Origin: Nitrococcus mobilis
GTDB lineage: Bacteria; Pseudomonadota; Gammaproteobacteria; Nitrococcales; Nitrococcaceae
Length of the DNA: 64,000 bases
Direction of reading: 5' to 3'
Assembly: GCA_024102725.1 (NCBI GenBank)
Contig: JAGFJL010000122.1
Span: forward strand, 1-64,000
Made by a program: the position numbers and the translations under genes. The notes beneath the pieces are model-generated. The model ran no database searches. It was not told the origin of the DNA and saw only the letters and a list, made by a program, of their open reading frames with translations. This document shows positions 9,651 to 20,534 of this stretch, piece by piece (the stretch's first letter is position 1; each line of letters begins with the position of its first letter).

Positions 9651-10868
9651 TCAGGTACGGTAATCCGCGTTGATCGTGATGTAATCATAGGAGAGATCGC
9701 AAGTCCAAACGCTCGTTGCGGCATCGCCTCGGCCCAAGACGACCCGAATCTCGATCTCCGCTGCGTTCATGCGCGCCACGGCCTCACTCTCCTGATAGGA
9801 TTCGCTGCGAGCACCGTTTTCGACCACACAGAGATCATCCAGAAAGATTCGGACCCGATCGAGCTCCATATCCGCAATGTCCGCACGCCCCACAGCCGCC
9901 AGGATACGGCCCCAGTTGGGGTCACCGGCAAACACCGCTGTTTTGACCAAGGGTGACTCGGCGATGGCAAATGCCACGCGTGCTGCTTCAGCCGCGTCAG
10001 CGGCCTCTGCCACCGCCACATGCACCAGCCGTGTGGCGCCTTCACCGTCACGGACGATGGCCAGCGCCAAGCTCCGACAAGCCTCGGTCAATGCCGCCAG
10101 AAAACGCCGACCGCTCTCGCCCGCGCCGTCGATCCGCACACCGGAACGTCCCGTCGCCGCAAGTACACAGGCATCGTTGGTGGAAGTATCACCATCCACC
10201 GTGATCCGATTGAACGAAACATCGGCCGCGGCGCGCAGGGCCTGCCGAGCCCAACCCGGGTCAAGCACGGCATCGGTCGCCAGAAAAGCCAGCATGGTGG
10301 CCATATCGGGACGGATCATACCCGCCCCCTTGGCGATGCCGGTCAGTGTCACCGGTTGGCCCGCTATGGATATCACGCTGGAGGTTCCTTTGGGGCGAGT
10401 ATCCGTGGTCATGATGCCGTAGGCGGCGGCTTCCCATGCATCGTCAGCCAGTTCCGCGAACGCGCTCGGTATCGCTCTGACGATTCGATCGACCGGCAGG
10501 GGCTCGCCGATTACACCGGTAGAGAACATCAAGACCTCCGGCACGGCGCAGTGGGCCTGCTCGGCCACTCGGCGCACGCAGCTCAGTGCATCGTTGAGGC
10601 CTTGCGCGCCGTTGCCGGCATTAGCGTAACCGGTATTGACCAACCAATAGCGCGAGTGGCAACTCGCTGCGAGGTGTTGCTCAGTAAGCAGGATGGGGGC
10701 CGCCCGGAAGCGGTTGCGGGTCAGTACGGCGCTGCAGTGAGCGCCCTCGGCCAGCTCGAATAGCACCAGGTCAGGCCGATTGGGCTTGCGAATGCCGGCC
10801 GCCACCGTACCGAGACGCACGCCTGGAACGGGCCGGAGCCGCCCCAGCGAGTTCTCACCAACTGCCAT
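9651..10868 (-). CDS. argJ: glutamate N-acetyltransferase / amino-acid N-acetyltransferase
   Basis: Recycles the acetyl group from acetylornithine to glutamate in arginine synthesis; bifunctional members also use acetyl-CoA. 405 residues. The autocleavage site is in KGAGMIRPDMATML, where Thr191 would be the N-terminal nucleophile of the beta chain. The motifs TGVIGEPLP and FNRITVDGDTSTND are also present. It lies 12 bp downstream of secA on the same strand. Confidence 0.96.
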   Translation of the reverse strand: MAVGENSLGRLRPVPGVRLGTVAAGIRKPNRPDLVLFELAEGAHCSAVLTRNRFRAAPILLTEQHLAASCHSRYWLVNTGYANAGNGAQGLNDALSCVRRVAEQAHCAVPEVLMFSTGVIGEPLPVDRIVRAIPSAFAELADDAWEAAAYGIMTTDTRPKGTSSVISIAGQPVTLTGIAKGAGMIRPDMATMLAFLATDAVLDPGWARQALRAAADVSFNRITVDGDTSTNDACVLAATGRSGVRIDGAGESGRRFLAALTEACRSLALAIVRDGEGATRLVHVAVAEAADAAEAARVAFAIAESPLVKTAVFAGDPNWGRILAAVGRADIADMELDRVRIFLDDLCVVENGARSESYQESEAVARMNAAEIEIRVVLGRGDAATSVWTCDLSYDYITINADYRT

Positions 10869-10880
10869 CGTCCGTGTGCC

Positions 10881-13595
10881 TCACTCGAGTTGGCCGTGGC
10901 AATGCTTGTATTTTTTCCCGGAATCGCAAGGGCAGGGCTGATTGCGCCCGACCTTGCGTTGCGAGCGCACGTAGGGTTTGGCAGAAGCCGGCACCGCCGT
11001 GGCGACGGAATCGTGGTCATCGGCGGTCGTAAGGCTGTTTGCCTCCTCATGCTGGAATTGCATCGCTCCTTGCGGTTCAGTGGGCTGCTCGAGCACCCGC
11101 GCGTCCTCTTCGGTGCGCACTTGCACATGGCACAGGATCTTGATCGTTTCGCGCTTGATTCCCTCCAGCATTTCCTGAAACATCGCAAAGCCTTCGCGCT
11201 TGAACTCCTGCTTGGGGTCACGCTGTGCCATGCCACGCAATCCAATCCCTTGGCGCAGATAGTCCATGGCCGCCAAGTGATCCTTCCAGTGAGAGTCCAG
11301 CACCTGGAGCAGGAAGCTCTTCTCGATTTGGCGCATGATCTCCGGGCCGATCGCTTCTTGCCTGAGCTCGTATTGCTCCTCGACCGCCTGCTGAATCCGC
11401 TCGCGCAGCGCCTCCTCGTGCAGCGTCTCCTCCTGATCGAGCCATTCCTGTACCGGTAGGCGAATGTTGAACTCCGCCTGCAGCGCCTCCTCCAGGCCCG
11501 GTATATCCCACTGCTCATCGACGCTGTTGGGCGGAACATGCTCATCGATGACGGCGCCGACCACATCCGAGCGCATAGCCTTGATGGTATCCGCGATTTC
11601 CTCGGCCTCGAGCAGTTCATCGCGCTGCTGGTAGACGACCTTGCGCTGATCGTTGGCGACATCGTCGAACTCGAGCAAGTGCTTGCGAATATCGAAGTTG
11701 TGTCCTTCGACCTTGCGCTGGGCATTCTCGATGACCCGCGAGACCATACCGCTCTCGATGGCTTCACCCTCCTGCATGCCCAGACGCTGCATCAGCGCAG
11801 AGACGCGCTCGGAGGCGAAGATGCGCAGCAAACTGTCCTCGAGCGAGAGGTAGAAACGTGTAGAACCGGGGTCCCCCTGGCGGCCGCAACGGCCGCGCAG
11901 CTGATTATCGATGCGCCGCGACTCGTGCCGCTCGGTGCCGATCACGTGCAGCCCGCCCGCCTCGATCACCTGATCATGCCGCTTCTGCCATGCCTTGCGC
12001 AGTGCATCTATGGCCGCCTCGTCGGGTTCATCGAGCGCTGCGATTTCGGCTTCCACGTTACCGCCCGGGACGATGTCGGTACCGCGGCCGGCCATGTTGG
12101 TCGCAATCGTCACCGCACCCGCTCGCCCGGCTTGGGCAATGATCCCTGCCTCGCGTTCATGCTGCTTGGCATTGAGGATCTCATGGGCAATACCCTCCTT
12201 GTGTAATCGCTTGGAGATGTATTCCGAGTTCTCGATGGAGGTCGTGCCGACGAGCACCGGCTGGCCGCGCCGGTGACAGTCTTTGATGGCTTCGACGATG
12301 GCCGCATACTTCTCCCGCTGGGTGAGAAACACTAAATCATGCAGATCCTCTCGAATCATCGGCTTGTTGGTCGGGATGACCACGACTTCGAGGCCATAGA
12401 TTTGCTGGAATTCAAAGGCCTCGGTATCCGCCGTTCCGGTCATACCGGAGAGCTTGTCGTACATGCGGAAGTAATTCTGAAACGTAATCGAGGCGAGCGT
12501 CTGATTCTCAGCCTGGATCGGCACCCCCTCTTTGGCCTCGACGGCCTGGTGCAGCCCTTCCGACCAGCGCCGCCCCGGCATGGCTCGGCCAGTGAACTCA
12601 TCGACGATGACGATCTGTCGATCGCGCACCAGATAATGCACATCGCGTTGGTAGAGCGCATGCGCCCGCAAGGCGGCGTTCAAATGATGCAGCATCGCGA
12701 TGTTGCGGGCATCGTAGAGACTTTCCTCGGGTTGCAGGAGGCCCGCTTGCCTGAGCAATTCCTCGGCCCGTATTTGGCCTTCCTCGGTCAGAAAGACCTG
12801 CCGGGCTTTCTCATCGACATGGTAATCCCCCGGGCCGTCCTTCTCCTGCTGACGACCGAGCTTGGGTACCAGCGCGTTCATCCGCAGGTAGAGCTCGCTG
12901 CTCTGCTCCGCCTGCCCCGAAATGATCAGCGGCGTACGCGCTTCATCGATGAGAATGGAATCGACCTCGTCGACGATCGCGTAATGCCGACCACGCTGCA
13001 TGCGCTCATCCACCCGCAGCGCCATGTTGTCACGCAGATAATCGAAGCCGAATTCATTATTGGTCCCGTAAGTAATGTCCGAACGGTAGGCCTCACGCTT
13101 CGCTGCCACTTCCATGCCGGGCACGACCACCCCGACCGACAACCCCAGGAAGCGATAGATTTTGCCCATCCATTCGGCATCGCGGCGGGCCAGGTAATCG
13201 TTGACGGTAACGATATGCACACCGGCGCCGGTCAACGCATTAAGGTAGGCCGCCAAGGTGGCGACGAGAGTTTTACCCTCGCCTGTTTTCATCTCGGCAA
13301 TTTTGCCCTCATGCAAAACCATGCCACCAATGAGCTGAACGTCGAAATGGCGCATAGCAACCGTGCGTTGCCCCGCCTCTCGAACGACCGCGAACGCCTC
13401 CGGGAGCAACTCGTCCAAGCGCTCACCGCTACTGTAACGGTTACGGAATTCCTCCGTTTTACCGCGCAATTCGGCATCGGAGAGCGCCTGCATCGCACCC
13501 TCCAGGGCGTTGATCTGCCCGACGGCCTTGCGCATTCTCCGGATGACGCGATCATTACGACTACCGAATACCTTCTTCGCGATGGCGTTCAGCAT
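10881..13595 (-). CDS. secA: preprotein translocase motor SecA
   Basis: ATPase that drives proteins through SecYEG. 904 residues, close to the E. coli 901. Walker A MKTGEGKT is at 102-109, followed by [19 protein letters not shown] and the [19 protein letters not shown] motif. NMAGRGTDI belongs to the second nucleotide-binding domain. The C-terminal zinc and SecB-binding tail [14 protein letters not shown] is intact. No SecM-like leader gene was recognised in the 164 bp between secA and the divergent dciA-like gene. Confidence 0.98.
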   Translation of the reverse strand: MLNAIAKKVFGSRNDRVIRRMRKAVGQINALEGAMQALSDAELRGKTEEFRNRYSSGERLDELLPEAFAVVREAGQRTVAMRHFDVQLIGGMVLHEGKIAEMKTGEGKTLVATLAAYLNALTGAGVHIVTVNDYLARRDAEWMGKIYRFLGLSVGVVVPGMEVAAKREAYRSDITYGTNNEFGFDYLRDNMALRVDERMQRGRHYAIVDEVDSILIDEARTPLIISGQAEQSSELYLRMNALVPKLGRQQEKDGPGDYHVDEKARQVFLTEEGQIRAEELLRQAGLLQPEESLYDARNIAMLHHLNAALRAHALYQRDVHYLVRDRQIVIVDEFTGRAMPGRRWSEGLHQAVEAKEGVPIQAENQTLASITFQNYFRMYDKLSGMTGTADTEAFEFQQIYGLEVVVIPTNKPMIREDLHDLVFLTQREKYAAIVEAIKDCHRRGQPVLVGTTSIENSEYISKRLHKEGIAHEILNAKQHEREAGIIAQAGRAGAVTIATNMAGRGTDIVPGGNVEAEIAALDEPDEAAIDALRKAWQKRHDQVIEAGGLHVIGTERHESRRIDNQLRGRCGRQGDPGSTRFYLSLEDSLLRIFASERVSALMQRLGMQEGEAIESGMVSRVIENAQRKVEGHNFDIRKHLLEFDDVANDQRKVVYQQRDELLEAEEIADTIKAMRSDVVGAVIDEHVPPNSVDEQWDIPGLEEALQAEFNIRLPVQEWLDQEETLHEEALRERIQQAVEEQYELRQEAIGPEIMRQIEKSFLLQVLDSHWKDHLAAMDYLRQGIGLRGMAQRDPKQEFKREGFAMFQEMLEGIKRETIKILCHVQVRTEEDARVLEQPTEPQGAMQFQHEEANSLTTADDHDSVATAVPASAKPYVRSQRKVGRNQPCPCDSGKKYKHCHGQLE

Positions 13596-13759
13596 AAGGT
13601 ACTCACCCGAGTGGGTTCAGCTGACATGGAAACAGGGCGATTTAAGCCACCGTGCGGGGCCCGCCTACGTCCTGAGCGGAAAGAAGCTGTACTATAGCGT
13701 ATCTGCCGATGAATTTTTAATTCGAACATGGGCTCAACCGATATTATCACTGCCCCTAA

Positions 13760-14230
13760 ATGACTGCTTTTGACGATCACCCGCGCGGTTGCCGACGTCC
13801 GCAGAGCCTACGGTGGTGGCTCCGCGCCGATCACGGCGTCTTGGCCCGTATTGCCCACTCGGCCCGCACTAATACCCGCCTGCAGCACCAATTGCAGGCC
13901 GTGCTGCCGCCAGAGCTCGCCGGGCATTGGCGCGTGGCGAGGCTCGATGCGCAAGCCTTGTGCCTTATCACCGAGAACCCGCTCTGGGCTACCCAGCTGC
14001 GCTATCGCCGCATGCTTTTGTTGCGCGGTGCCGAAGCCGTTTTGGGACAACGCCCCCGGCAACTCCAGCTCCGCATCGAGCCGAACATGAGCGCGCGCCG
14101 ACCACCGCCGCCGGCGCGCTTGTTATCCGCGAATGCCGCTGAAACACTACGACGCAGTGCCGCATCCATGGACCAAGGCCCATTGCGCGCGGCCCTGCTT
14201 CGGCTGGCCTCGCGGCACCGGGCGAAATAA
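13760..14230 (+). CDS. dciA: DUF721 / DciA-like protein
   Basis: 156 residues. The region AHSARTNTRLQHQLQAVLP, WRVARLDAQALCLITENPLW and ATQLRYRRMLLL fits the DUF721 fold. DciA proteins in this family load the replicative helicase DnaB in bacteria without DnaC. The gene sits between lpxC and secA, a position this family often holds in Gammaproteobacteria. It is on the opposite strand and converges with lpxC, 4 bp away. The family assignment rests on a short domain and on context. Confidence 0.75.
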   Translation: MTAFDDHPRGCRRPQSLRWWLRADHGVLARIAHSARTNTRLQHQLQAVLPPELAGHWRVARLDAQALCLITENPLWATQLRYRRMLLLRGAEAVLGQRPRQLQLRIEPNMSARRPPPPARLLSANAAETLRRSAASMDQGPLRAALLRLASRHRAK

Positions 14231-14234
14231 GGCC

Positions 14235-15146
14235 TCAGACTACGGCCAACGGCTGTTCGAAAGCGATGGGAACCTCCGCGACATGCTCGAATGTGATCCG
14301 CTCCCAAGCGTCGTGCTCGGAGAGCAGCCTCCGCAGTAATTTGTTGTTTAGCGCATGCCCGGATTTGTAGCCCTGAAAGGCACCGATCAGGCTGTGGCCG
14401 AGCAAATAGAGATCGCCGATGGCATCCAGGATCTTGTGCTTGACGAATTCATCACCATAACGCAAGCCGTCCTCATTGAGGATGCGGTGATGATCGACCA
14501 CGATCGCATTGTCCAGACTGCCGCCCAGCGCCAGCTTACTCTGTTGTAACTGTTTAATATCGCGCATAAAGCCGAAGGTGCGGGCGCGACTTATCTCCTT
14601 GATGAAGGACGTGGTGGAGAACTCGAGCTCCCCGTGCTGCGGCCTGGAATTGAACATCGGATGATCGAATTCCAAAGTGAACGAAACCTTCAGGCCCTCG
14701 AACGGCGCCAAAGCCACCCACTTCTCGCCGTCACTGACGCGCAACCGGCGTTTGATGCGGATGAATGATTTGCCTTCCGCCTGCTCCCGGATTCCCGCCG
14801 AGCGGATCAAAAAAACAAACGGTCCGGCACTGCCGTCCATGATGGGCACCTCGGGGGCGCTCAGATCAATATAGGCATTGTCTATCCCCAAACCTGCCAA
14901 GGCAGAGAGCAGATGTTCCACCGTGGACACCCGCACTCCATCCCGAACCAGGCAAGTCGATAGCGACGTATCGCCCACGTTGTCAGGATGGGCACGGATC
15001 TCCACCGGTTTTTCCAGGTCGACCCGGCGGAATACGATGCCGGTATTGGGTGGTGCCGGTCGCATCGTTAGGCATACCCTCTCACCCGTATGCAAACCGA
15101 CACCGGTTGCCCGAATGCTGTTCTTGAGCGTGCGTTGCGGTATCAT
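14235..15146 (-). CDS. lpxC: UDP-3-O-acyl-N-acetylglucosamine deacetylase
   Basis: Zinc enzyme for the committed step of lipid A synthesis. 303 residues from the ATG at 15146 (E. coli 305). A longer in-frame start at 15215 is rejected because the family begins with [11 protein letters not shown] and a purine-rich ribosome site precedes 15146. Zinc ligands are H78, H237 and D241; catalytic residues E77 and H264 are present ([30 protein letters not shown]). It lies downstream of ftsZ, as in E. coli. Confidence 0.97.
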   Translation of the reverse strand: MIPQRTLKNSIRATGVGLHTGERVCLTMRPAPPNTGIVFRRVDLEKPVEIRAHPDNVGDTSLSTCLVRDGVRVSTVEHLLSALAGLGIDNAYIDLSAPEVPIMDGSAGPFVFLIRSAGIREQAEGKSFIRIKRRLRVSDGEKWVALAPFEGLKVSFTLEFDHPMFNSRPQHGELEFSTTSFIKEISRARTFGFMRDIKQLQQSKLALGGSLDNAIVVDHHRILNEDGLRYGDEFVKHKILDAIGDLYLLGHSLIGAFQGYKSGHALNNKLLRRLLSEHDAWERITFEHVAEVPIAFEQPLAVV

Positions 15147-15286
15147 TTCGTTTCCTTTTTCCCCACCCCCCCCCGTGACGTTAATCGCCTGATCAAAACG
15201 CGCCGGCCAGGTCAAGGTTCTCCCTGATTATCATTTCGACACACGAATACCCGCCGGTTCGGCCGCCATGGTAAACGATGCGGGCC

Positions 15287-15302
15287 ATGGGTTTTTACCC
15301 AT
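15287..15302 (-). terminator. hairpin just downstream of ftsZ (weak terminator candidate)
   Basis: A perfect 6-bp inverted repeat ATGGGT / ACCCAT with a 4-nt loop lies 13 nt after the ftsZ stop. No T run follows on the minus strand, so intrinsic termination is uncertain. It could instead attenuate or protect the ftsZ message before lpxC. Confidence 0.35.
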
Positions 15303-15315
15303 ACAATGCTTAGAC

Positions 15316-16458
15316 TCAATCCGCTTGGCGGCGCAGAAACGCCGGAATATCCAAATAGTCTAGATCACCGTCGGCCTGCACCGGATAGCGGTCGTTGGCC
15401 GCTTGCTTGCGGATGATCGTCGGCCGCTCGAGCTTGCTGTAGTCGATCTCTCCGCTCGCCGTACGGGCCACCGGCCGAACCCGCGATTCGAATGCTTCTA
15501 CCGGATTGCCGAGTCCCGTAGCTACCACCGTGACCCTGAGCTCGTCCTCGAGCTCCGGATCGATCACGGTGCCCACCACCACGGTGGCATCGTCCGCGGC
15601 GAGTTCCTTGACCGCGTTGCCGACCTCGTCAAACTCGCCGATGGACAGCTCCAACCCGGCGGTCACATTGACCAGGATGCCCCGCGCACCGGCGATGTTG
15701 GCATCCTCCAGCAGGGGACAGGCAATGGCCCGCTCGGCGGCCTCGCGCGCCCGTCCTTGCCCGCACGCCGCACCCGAGCCCATAACGGCCATACCCATCT
15801 CCGACATAACGGTGCGCACATCGGCAAAGTCGACGTTGATCACACCGGGACGAGTGATCAGCTCGGCGATGCCCTTGACCGCACCAAGCAACACATCATT
15901 GGCCGCCTTGAAGGCATTGAGCAAGGTCAGTTCCTTGCCCAGCACGGTGAGCAGCTTTTCGTTGGGGATGGTAATCAACGAGTCGACGTGGCGGCTGAGC
16001 TCTTTGATCCCCTCACTGGCCACCTGCATACGCTTGCCGGCTTCGAAGCTAAACGGTTTGGTGACCACAGCCACCGTCAGGATACCCAATCCTTTGGCGA
16101 TCTCTGCAACCACCGGGGCCGCACCGGTACCCGTTCCGCCACCCATGCCGGCTGTAATGAATACCATATCGGCCCCTTCCAACACCTCGGCGATGCGATC
16201 CCGATCTTCCATCGCCGCTTCGCGTCCCACGTCCGGGTTCGCCCCGGCCCCGAGCCCTTTTGTGATACTCGACCCGAGTTGCAGAGCCGTTTTGGCCGAG
16301 GTATTTTGCAGTGCCTGGGCATCGGTATTCGCATAAATGAAATCAACGCCCTCGATATCAGCCGCCGCCATATGCTGCACCGCGTTACCGCCGCCGCCTC
16401 CGACGCCGATCACCTTAATGACGGCACTTTGGCTATAGGAGTCCATCAGCTCGAACAT
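15316..16458 (-). CDS. ftsZ: cell division GTPase FtsZ
   Basis: Tubulin homologue that forms the Z ring. 380 residues. The GTP-binding tubulin signature GGGTGTG is at about 106-112, with IKVIGVGGGGGNAV near the N-terminus. The T7-loop region NVDFADVRTVM is present. The conserved C-terminal peptide DIPAFLRRQAD, which binds FtsA and other partners, is intact. It is the last division gene before lpxC. Confidence 0.98.
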   Translation of the reverse strand: MFELMDSYSQSAVIKVIGVGGGGGNAVQHMAAADIEGVDFIYANTDAQALQNTSAKTALQLGSSITKGLGAGANPDVGREAAMEDRDRIAEVLEGADMVFITAGMGGGTGTGAAPVVAEIAKGLGILTVAVVTKPFSFEAGKRMQVASEGIKELSRHVDSLITIPNEKLLTVLGKELTLLNAFKAANDVLLGAVKGIAELITRPGVINVDFADVRTVMSEMGMAVMGSGAACGQGRAREAAERAIACPLLEDANIAGARGILVNVTAGLELSIGEFDEVGNAVKELAADDATVVVGTVIDPELEDELRVTVVATGLGNPVEAFESRVRPVARTASGEIDYSKLERPTIIRKQAANDRYPVQADGDLDYLDIPAFLRRQAD

Positions 16459-16517
16459 GATCCACCTCCAGTTGCTACCCAGCTCTTCGATCTACCGACC
16501 ACTAACTACCGCGGTAA

Positions 16518-17756
16518 TTAGCAGTTGCCCTGAAACCAACCTTTCATGCGTTGCCAAAGCGCGGCGATCCCGCCGTCCGCGGCATTCAGCTCCATTCGAT
16601 GGCCACCGCGGCTATTGCTGCCGAATAGGAGCAAGCCGAGGCCGGTTGCATAGATGGGATTACACACAACATCGCTAAGACCGGTGGCATGCTTGGGCAT
16701 GCCAAGCCGCACTGGCATATGGAAGACCTCTTCGGCGAGGTCGATCACCCCTTCCATCTTGGCACTGCCGCCGGTCAGCACGATGCCGGCGGCAATCAGA
16801 TCCTCGAAACCACTACGCCGCAACTCCGCTTGCACCAAGCTCATCAGTTCCTCATAGCGCGGTTCGACAACTTCCGCCAACGTCTGCCGGGACAGCCGTC
16901 GCGGCGGCCGATCGGCAACCGACGGCACCTCGATGGTCTCCTCCGCGCTCGCCAGCTGGGAGAGGGCACAGGCGTAGCGAACCTTGATCTCCTCGGCGTA
17001 CTGGGTCGGCGTACGCAACGCTACCGCGATGTCATTGGTGACCTGATCGCCGGCGATCGGAATCACCGCGGTATGGCGAATCGCGCCATCGGTGAATACT
17101 GCGACATCGGTGGTGCCACCACCGATGTCGACCAAGCACACGCCGAGTTCTTTTTCGTCGTCGGTGAGCACCGACTGACTGGAGGCAAGCTGCTGGAGGA
17201 TAATATCGTCGGCCTCCAAACCGCAGCGGCGCACACACTTGATGATGTTCTGGGCGGCGCTTACAGCGCCTGTAACCATGTGCACCTTCGCCTCCAGCCG
17301 AACCCCGGACATCCCGATCGGCTCGCGGATGCCCTCCTGACTGTCGATCAGAAACTCCTGGGGCAGGATATGAATGATCTTCTGGTCCGCAGGTATGGCG
17401 ACGGCACGGGCGGCATCGATCACCCGCTCGACATCCCCCGCGGTCACTTCTTTGTCCCGGATCGCCACGATCCCGTGCGAATTCAGCGAGCGTACGTGGC
17501 TCCCGGAAATGCCCGCATAAACCGAATGAATCTGGCAGCCGGCCATGAGCTCGGCTTCCTCCACCGCGCGCTGGATCGACTGCACGGTCGATTCGATATT
17601 GACCACGACCCCTTTTTTCAGTCCACGAGAGGGGTGCGAGCCGATACCGACGACCTCGACCTCGCCGGTGGGCTTGGTTTCACCCACGATTGCGGCCACT
17701 TTCGAGGTCCCGATATCCAGCCCTACGAGTAAGCTGCGTTCCTGTTTCTTTGTCAT
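16518..17756 (-). CDS. ftsA: cell division protein FtsA
   Basis: Actin-like ATPase that tethers FtsZ to the membrane. 412 residues. The N-terminal LLVGLDIGTSKVAAIVGE phosphate loop and the internal DIGGGTTDVAVF and IVLTGGSAKMEG motifs are diagnostic. The C-terminal tail (QRMKGWFQGNC) is an amphipathic membrane-targeting helix. A GGAAGGA ribosome site precedes the start. Unlike most neighbours it is separated from the upstream gene, ftsQ, by 153 bp, which could hold a promoter, though no clear one was seen. Confidence 0.97.
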   Translation of the reverse strand: MTKKQERSLLVGLDIGTSKVAAIVGETKPTGEVEVVGIGSHPSRGLKKGVVVNIESTVQSIQRAVEEAELMAGCQIHSVYAGISGSHVRSLNSHGIVAIRDKEVTAGDVERVIDAARAVAIPADQKIIHILPQEFLIDSQEGIREPIGMSGVRLEAKVHMVTGAVSAAQNIIKCVRRCGLEADDIILQQLASSQSVLTDDEKELGVCLVDIGGGTTDVAVFTDGAIRHTAVIPIAGDQVTNDIAVALRTPTQYAEEIKVRYACALSQLASAEETIEVPSVADRPPRRLSRQTLAEVVEPRYEELMSLVQAELRRSGFEDLIAAGIVLTGGSAKMEGVIDLAEEVFHMPVRLGMPKHATGLSDVVCNPIYATGLGLLLFGSNSRGGHRMELNAADGGIAALWQRMKGWFQGNC

Positions 17757-17909
17757 GCACTCAATCCTTCCGGACCGCTCGAGCGCCGGTTATCTCATCC
17801 TGGCCCCGATCGCTCGGGTACCGCGCCGCCGATCCTCTGGACGCGTTCTTTAATAAGCACTGCCATACCGCGCTCGGAGGCACGGTCCATCGAAACCAAT
17901 CACTGCGGA

Positions 17910-18704
17910 TCATTCGCCACGTCCTCGTGCACGAGTCAACTCAGCCGACTCTGCCCAGCGAATCGACAAACCATTCGGATAACGCAGATCGGCGACGCGC
18001 AAAACCCGACTCTGACCGGCCGTAAGGCGCGGCCAAACCGCCGCGAATTGCCGCAACCGCGCCTCGACATGCTCGCGGCCGATCCGGATTACGGCACCGT
18101 CGTCGAGCCTAGCCGTCCAGGAACGACGCGCATCCAGTACCAAACCGGCCAATCTCAGGCCTACCGTATTCAACTGCTTCTGATACCGATGAAACTGCTG
18201 CAATACCCGAGTTTCGCTGCCCTCGGGCCCGGCCAGGTGCGGCAACCCTTTTGGGAGAACGCTCGGGCGAAAGACCTCACCCCGATCGTTAAGCAGCGCC
18301 GTTTTGCCCCAGCGTGCCACCGCCACCTGCTCCGTTAAGCTGATTCGCAACGCATCCGGCCAAACCCGATGCACGGTAGCGTGATCGACCCACGGCAGCG
18401 CCTCCACCGCCAACCGTACGGCGGTCACGTTCACGCCCAGCAAGCCGCCAGGCAGCAAGGGTTCGATAGCCGAGCGCAGATGCGCCTCGGAGACATGGAC
18501 CAGATCCCCCTCCAGCGCCACCGTGTGCAGCGGCAACCACCGCTCGACAGGCAAGCGCTGCAGAGCCAGTGCGCTGCTGCCCATAATCAGCGTCACCAGC
18601 ACGGCCAGCGCAAGGCCGCGCGTCGCTGCGAAACCTACGCTCGAGCTTTGCCGCGGATAATCACCCCAGCGCACGGCACTCGACTCCATATTCATCGTGC
18701 TCAT
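17910..18704 (-). CDS. ftsQ: cell division protein FtsQ
   Basis: Bitopic divisome protein that joins FtsB and FtsL. 264 residues from the ATG at 18704, whose ATGA overlaps the ddlB stop; an upstream in-frame ATG at 18746 lies within ddlB and is less likely. One transmembrane segment (LALAVLVTLIMGSSALAL) is followed by a POTRA domain (LVHVSEAHLRSAIEPLLPGG) and the FtsQ domain (PWVDHATVHRVWPDALRISLTEQ spans both). Confidence 0.94.
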   Translation of the reverse strand: MSTMNMESSAVRWGDYPRQSSSVGFAATRGLALAVLVTLIMGSSALALQRLPVERWLPLHTVALEGDLVHVSEAHLRSAIEPLLPGGLLGVNVTAVRLAVEALPWVDHATVHRVWPDALRISLTEQVAVARWGKTALLNDRGEVFRPSVLPKGLPHLAGPEGSETRVLQQFHRYQKQLNTVGLRLAGLVLDARRSWTARLDDGAVIRIGREHVEARLRQFAAVWPRLTAGQSRVLRVADLRYPNGLSIRWAESAELTRARGRGE

Positions 18705-19648
18705 TGCACGCCTCGGCCGCGCCAACTGCTCAACAGAATCCGCCAAGCCAGCTCATCCATATCAAGCCCCGCCGCGCGGGCCGCCATCGGGACCAAAGAG
18801 TGATCCGTCAGACCCGGCACAGTATTGACTTCCAATAACCAAGCGGCGCCATCCGGATCACGCATCAAATCGATCCGCCCCCAACCACTGCCACCTACGG
18901 CCTCAAAAGCCGCGGCCGCGAGTTCCGTCAGCGCCGCCTCCGGCAAGGCCGCCAATCCGCAAGGACAATGCAAACGTGTCTCAGCGGCGCGGTATTTGGC
19001 ATCAAAGTCATAAAACACGCCGGCCGACTCGATGCGGATCACCGGCAACGCCTGCTCACCGAGTAGGCTCACCGTATACTCTTGCCCGTCGATCCAGCGC
19101 TCGGCAAAGACCTCGCGGTCATAAAGGCACGCCTTGCGCCAGGCCTCCAACAGCGCGGCGGAACCGTTCACACGCGTCATTCCCAGGCTGGAGCCCTCAC
19201 GATTCGGCTTGACCATGACCGGATAACCGAGTTCGGCCTCCACTCGGTCGAGTGCGGCCTCCGAGTCCAGCCGCAGGAAGGCTGGTGTCGGCAGCCCCAA
19301 GGCGTGCCAGACCAGTTTGGTGCGCAGCTTGTCCATGCCCAGCGCCGATCCCAGCACGCCGGTGCCGGTATAAGGCAGGCACATGATCTCCAGAGCGCCT
19401 TGGATCACGCCGTCCTCACCGCCACGGCCATGGAGCGCAATAAAAGCGCGATCGAATTCGCCGAGCGCGCCGAGCGGACGCTCACTAGGGTCAACCTGGT
19501 GAGCCTCGATCCCGCGCCGGCGCAGCGCTTCCAAAACGGCTGCGCCGCTCTGCAAAGATATCTCACGCTCAGCGGACCAACCGCCGGCCAGCACCGCCAC
19601 GCGTCCTACTGCTGCGCGGTCCGAGCCGGTGGAATCAGCCGCCGGCAT
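18701..19648 (-). CDS. ddlB: D-alanine--D-alanine ligase
   Basis: ATP-grasp enzyme that makes D-Ala-D-Ala for peptidoglycan. About 315 residues from the ATG at 19648, which has GGAGG 9 nt upstream; the longer frame to 19699 lies inside murB and lacks a site. Motifs: VLAGGWSAEREISLQSG, FIALHGRGGEDGVIQGALE, VKPNREGSSLGMT, and LLEVNTVPGLTDHSLVP. It overlaps the murB end by 14 nt and the ftsQ start by 4 nt. Confidence 0.96.
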   Translation of the reverse strand: MPAADSTGSDRAAVGRVAVLAGGWSAEREISLQSGAAVLEALRRRGIEAHQVDPSERPLGALGEFDRAFIALHGRGGEDGVIQGALEIMCLPYTGTGVLGSALGMDKLRTKLVWHALGLPTPAFLRLDSEAALDRVEAELGYPVMVKPNREGSSLGMTRVNGSAALLEAWRKACLYDREVFAERWIDGQEYTVSLLGEQALPVIRIESAGVFYDFDAKYRAAETRLHCPCGLAALPEAALTELAAAAFEAVGGSGWGRIDLMRDPDGAAWLLEVNTVPGLTDHSLVPMAARAAGLDMDELAWRILLSSWRGRGVQ

Positions 19649-20534
19649 GACTTGGCGCCTCCCCGACGATGCATACCTCGGTCTGCAGTTCCACCCCATA
19701 GAGATCGCGGACCCGGCCGCGCACGTAACCGATCAGCCGCTCGATATCCGCGGCCGTGGCAGCGCCGTGGTTGAGAATGAAATTGGCATGCTTCGTGGAC
19801 ACACAAGCTCCGCCGAAACCTCGACCTTTCAAGCCCGCCTGCTCGATCAAACGGGCTGCGAAATCACCCGGCGGATTGCGGAACACCGAGCCACAACTCG
19901 GGCGCCCCAACGGTTGCGTCGCCCCGCGCCGCGCCAACAGAGCCCGCACGCGCGCATGCAAGGCCTGCGGATCGCCGCCGGACTCGAACCGCAGCGTGGC
20001 GCCCAGAAATGCCTCTGGCCCCGGACCGCTCACCGTACGATAGCCGACCCGGTATTCGGCCGGGCTGCGTCGATGCCGCATACCGTCTCGATCAAGCGTC
20101 TCGACCGCCTCCACCCGCGACCAAGTCTCGGCGCCCCACGCCCCGGCGTTCATCGCCAGCGCGCCACCCAACGTACCCGGGATACCGATCAGGAACTCCG
20201 CACCTGCCAAACCCCACCGTGCGCACGCCCGCGCCACTTTGGCGCAGGCCACCCCCGCGCCGATGCGCACGCACCCGCCCGGCAATCGCTCCAAGGCGGT
20301 CAAAGCCGTGCGGGTTTGAATCACCGTTCCCCGCACACCGCCGTCGCGCACCAAAAGGTTGCTACCCAGACCGAGCCAGATCACCGGTTCAGCTGCGGGC
20401 TGCTGACGCACGAATGCCACCAACTCCTCGAGGTCAGCCGGCTCGAAGAACCGCTCGGCATACCCACCGACCCGCCACGAGGTGTGCCGCCGCATCGGCT
20501 CGTTCTCACGCAAGCTCCCGCGCCAAAGCGTCAT
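19635..20534 (-). CDS. murB: UDP-N-acetylenolpyruvoylglucosamine reductase
   Basis: FAD enzyme that reduces UDP-GlcNAc-enolpyruvate to UDP-MurNAc. 299 residues, nearer the type II length than the 342 of E. coli MurB. Motifs: [27 protein letters not shown] for FAD binding, [18 protein letters not shown], and SCGSVFRNP, which holds the catalytic Ser. It starts with ATGA across the murC stop. Presence of murB inside the cluster differs from E. coli but is common elsewhere. Confidence 0.97.
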   Translation of the reverse strand: MTLWRGSLRENEPMRRHTSWRVGGYAERFFEPADLEELVAFVRQQPAAEPVIWLGLGSNLLVRDGGVRGTVIQTRTALTALERLPGGCVRIGAGVACAKVARACARWGLAGAEFLIGIPGTLGGALAMNAGAWGAETWSRVEAVETLDRDGMRHRRSPAEYRVGYRTVSGPGPEAFLGATLRFESGGDPQALHARVRALLARRGATQPLGRPSCGSVFRNPPGDFAARLIEQAGLKGRGFGGACVSTKHANFILNHGAATAADIERLIGYVRGRVRDLYGVELQTEVCIVGEAPSHAGG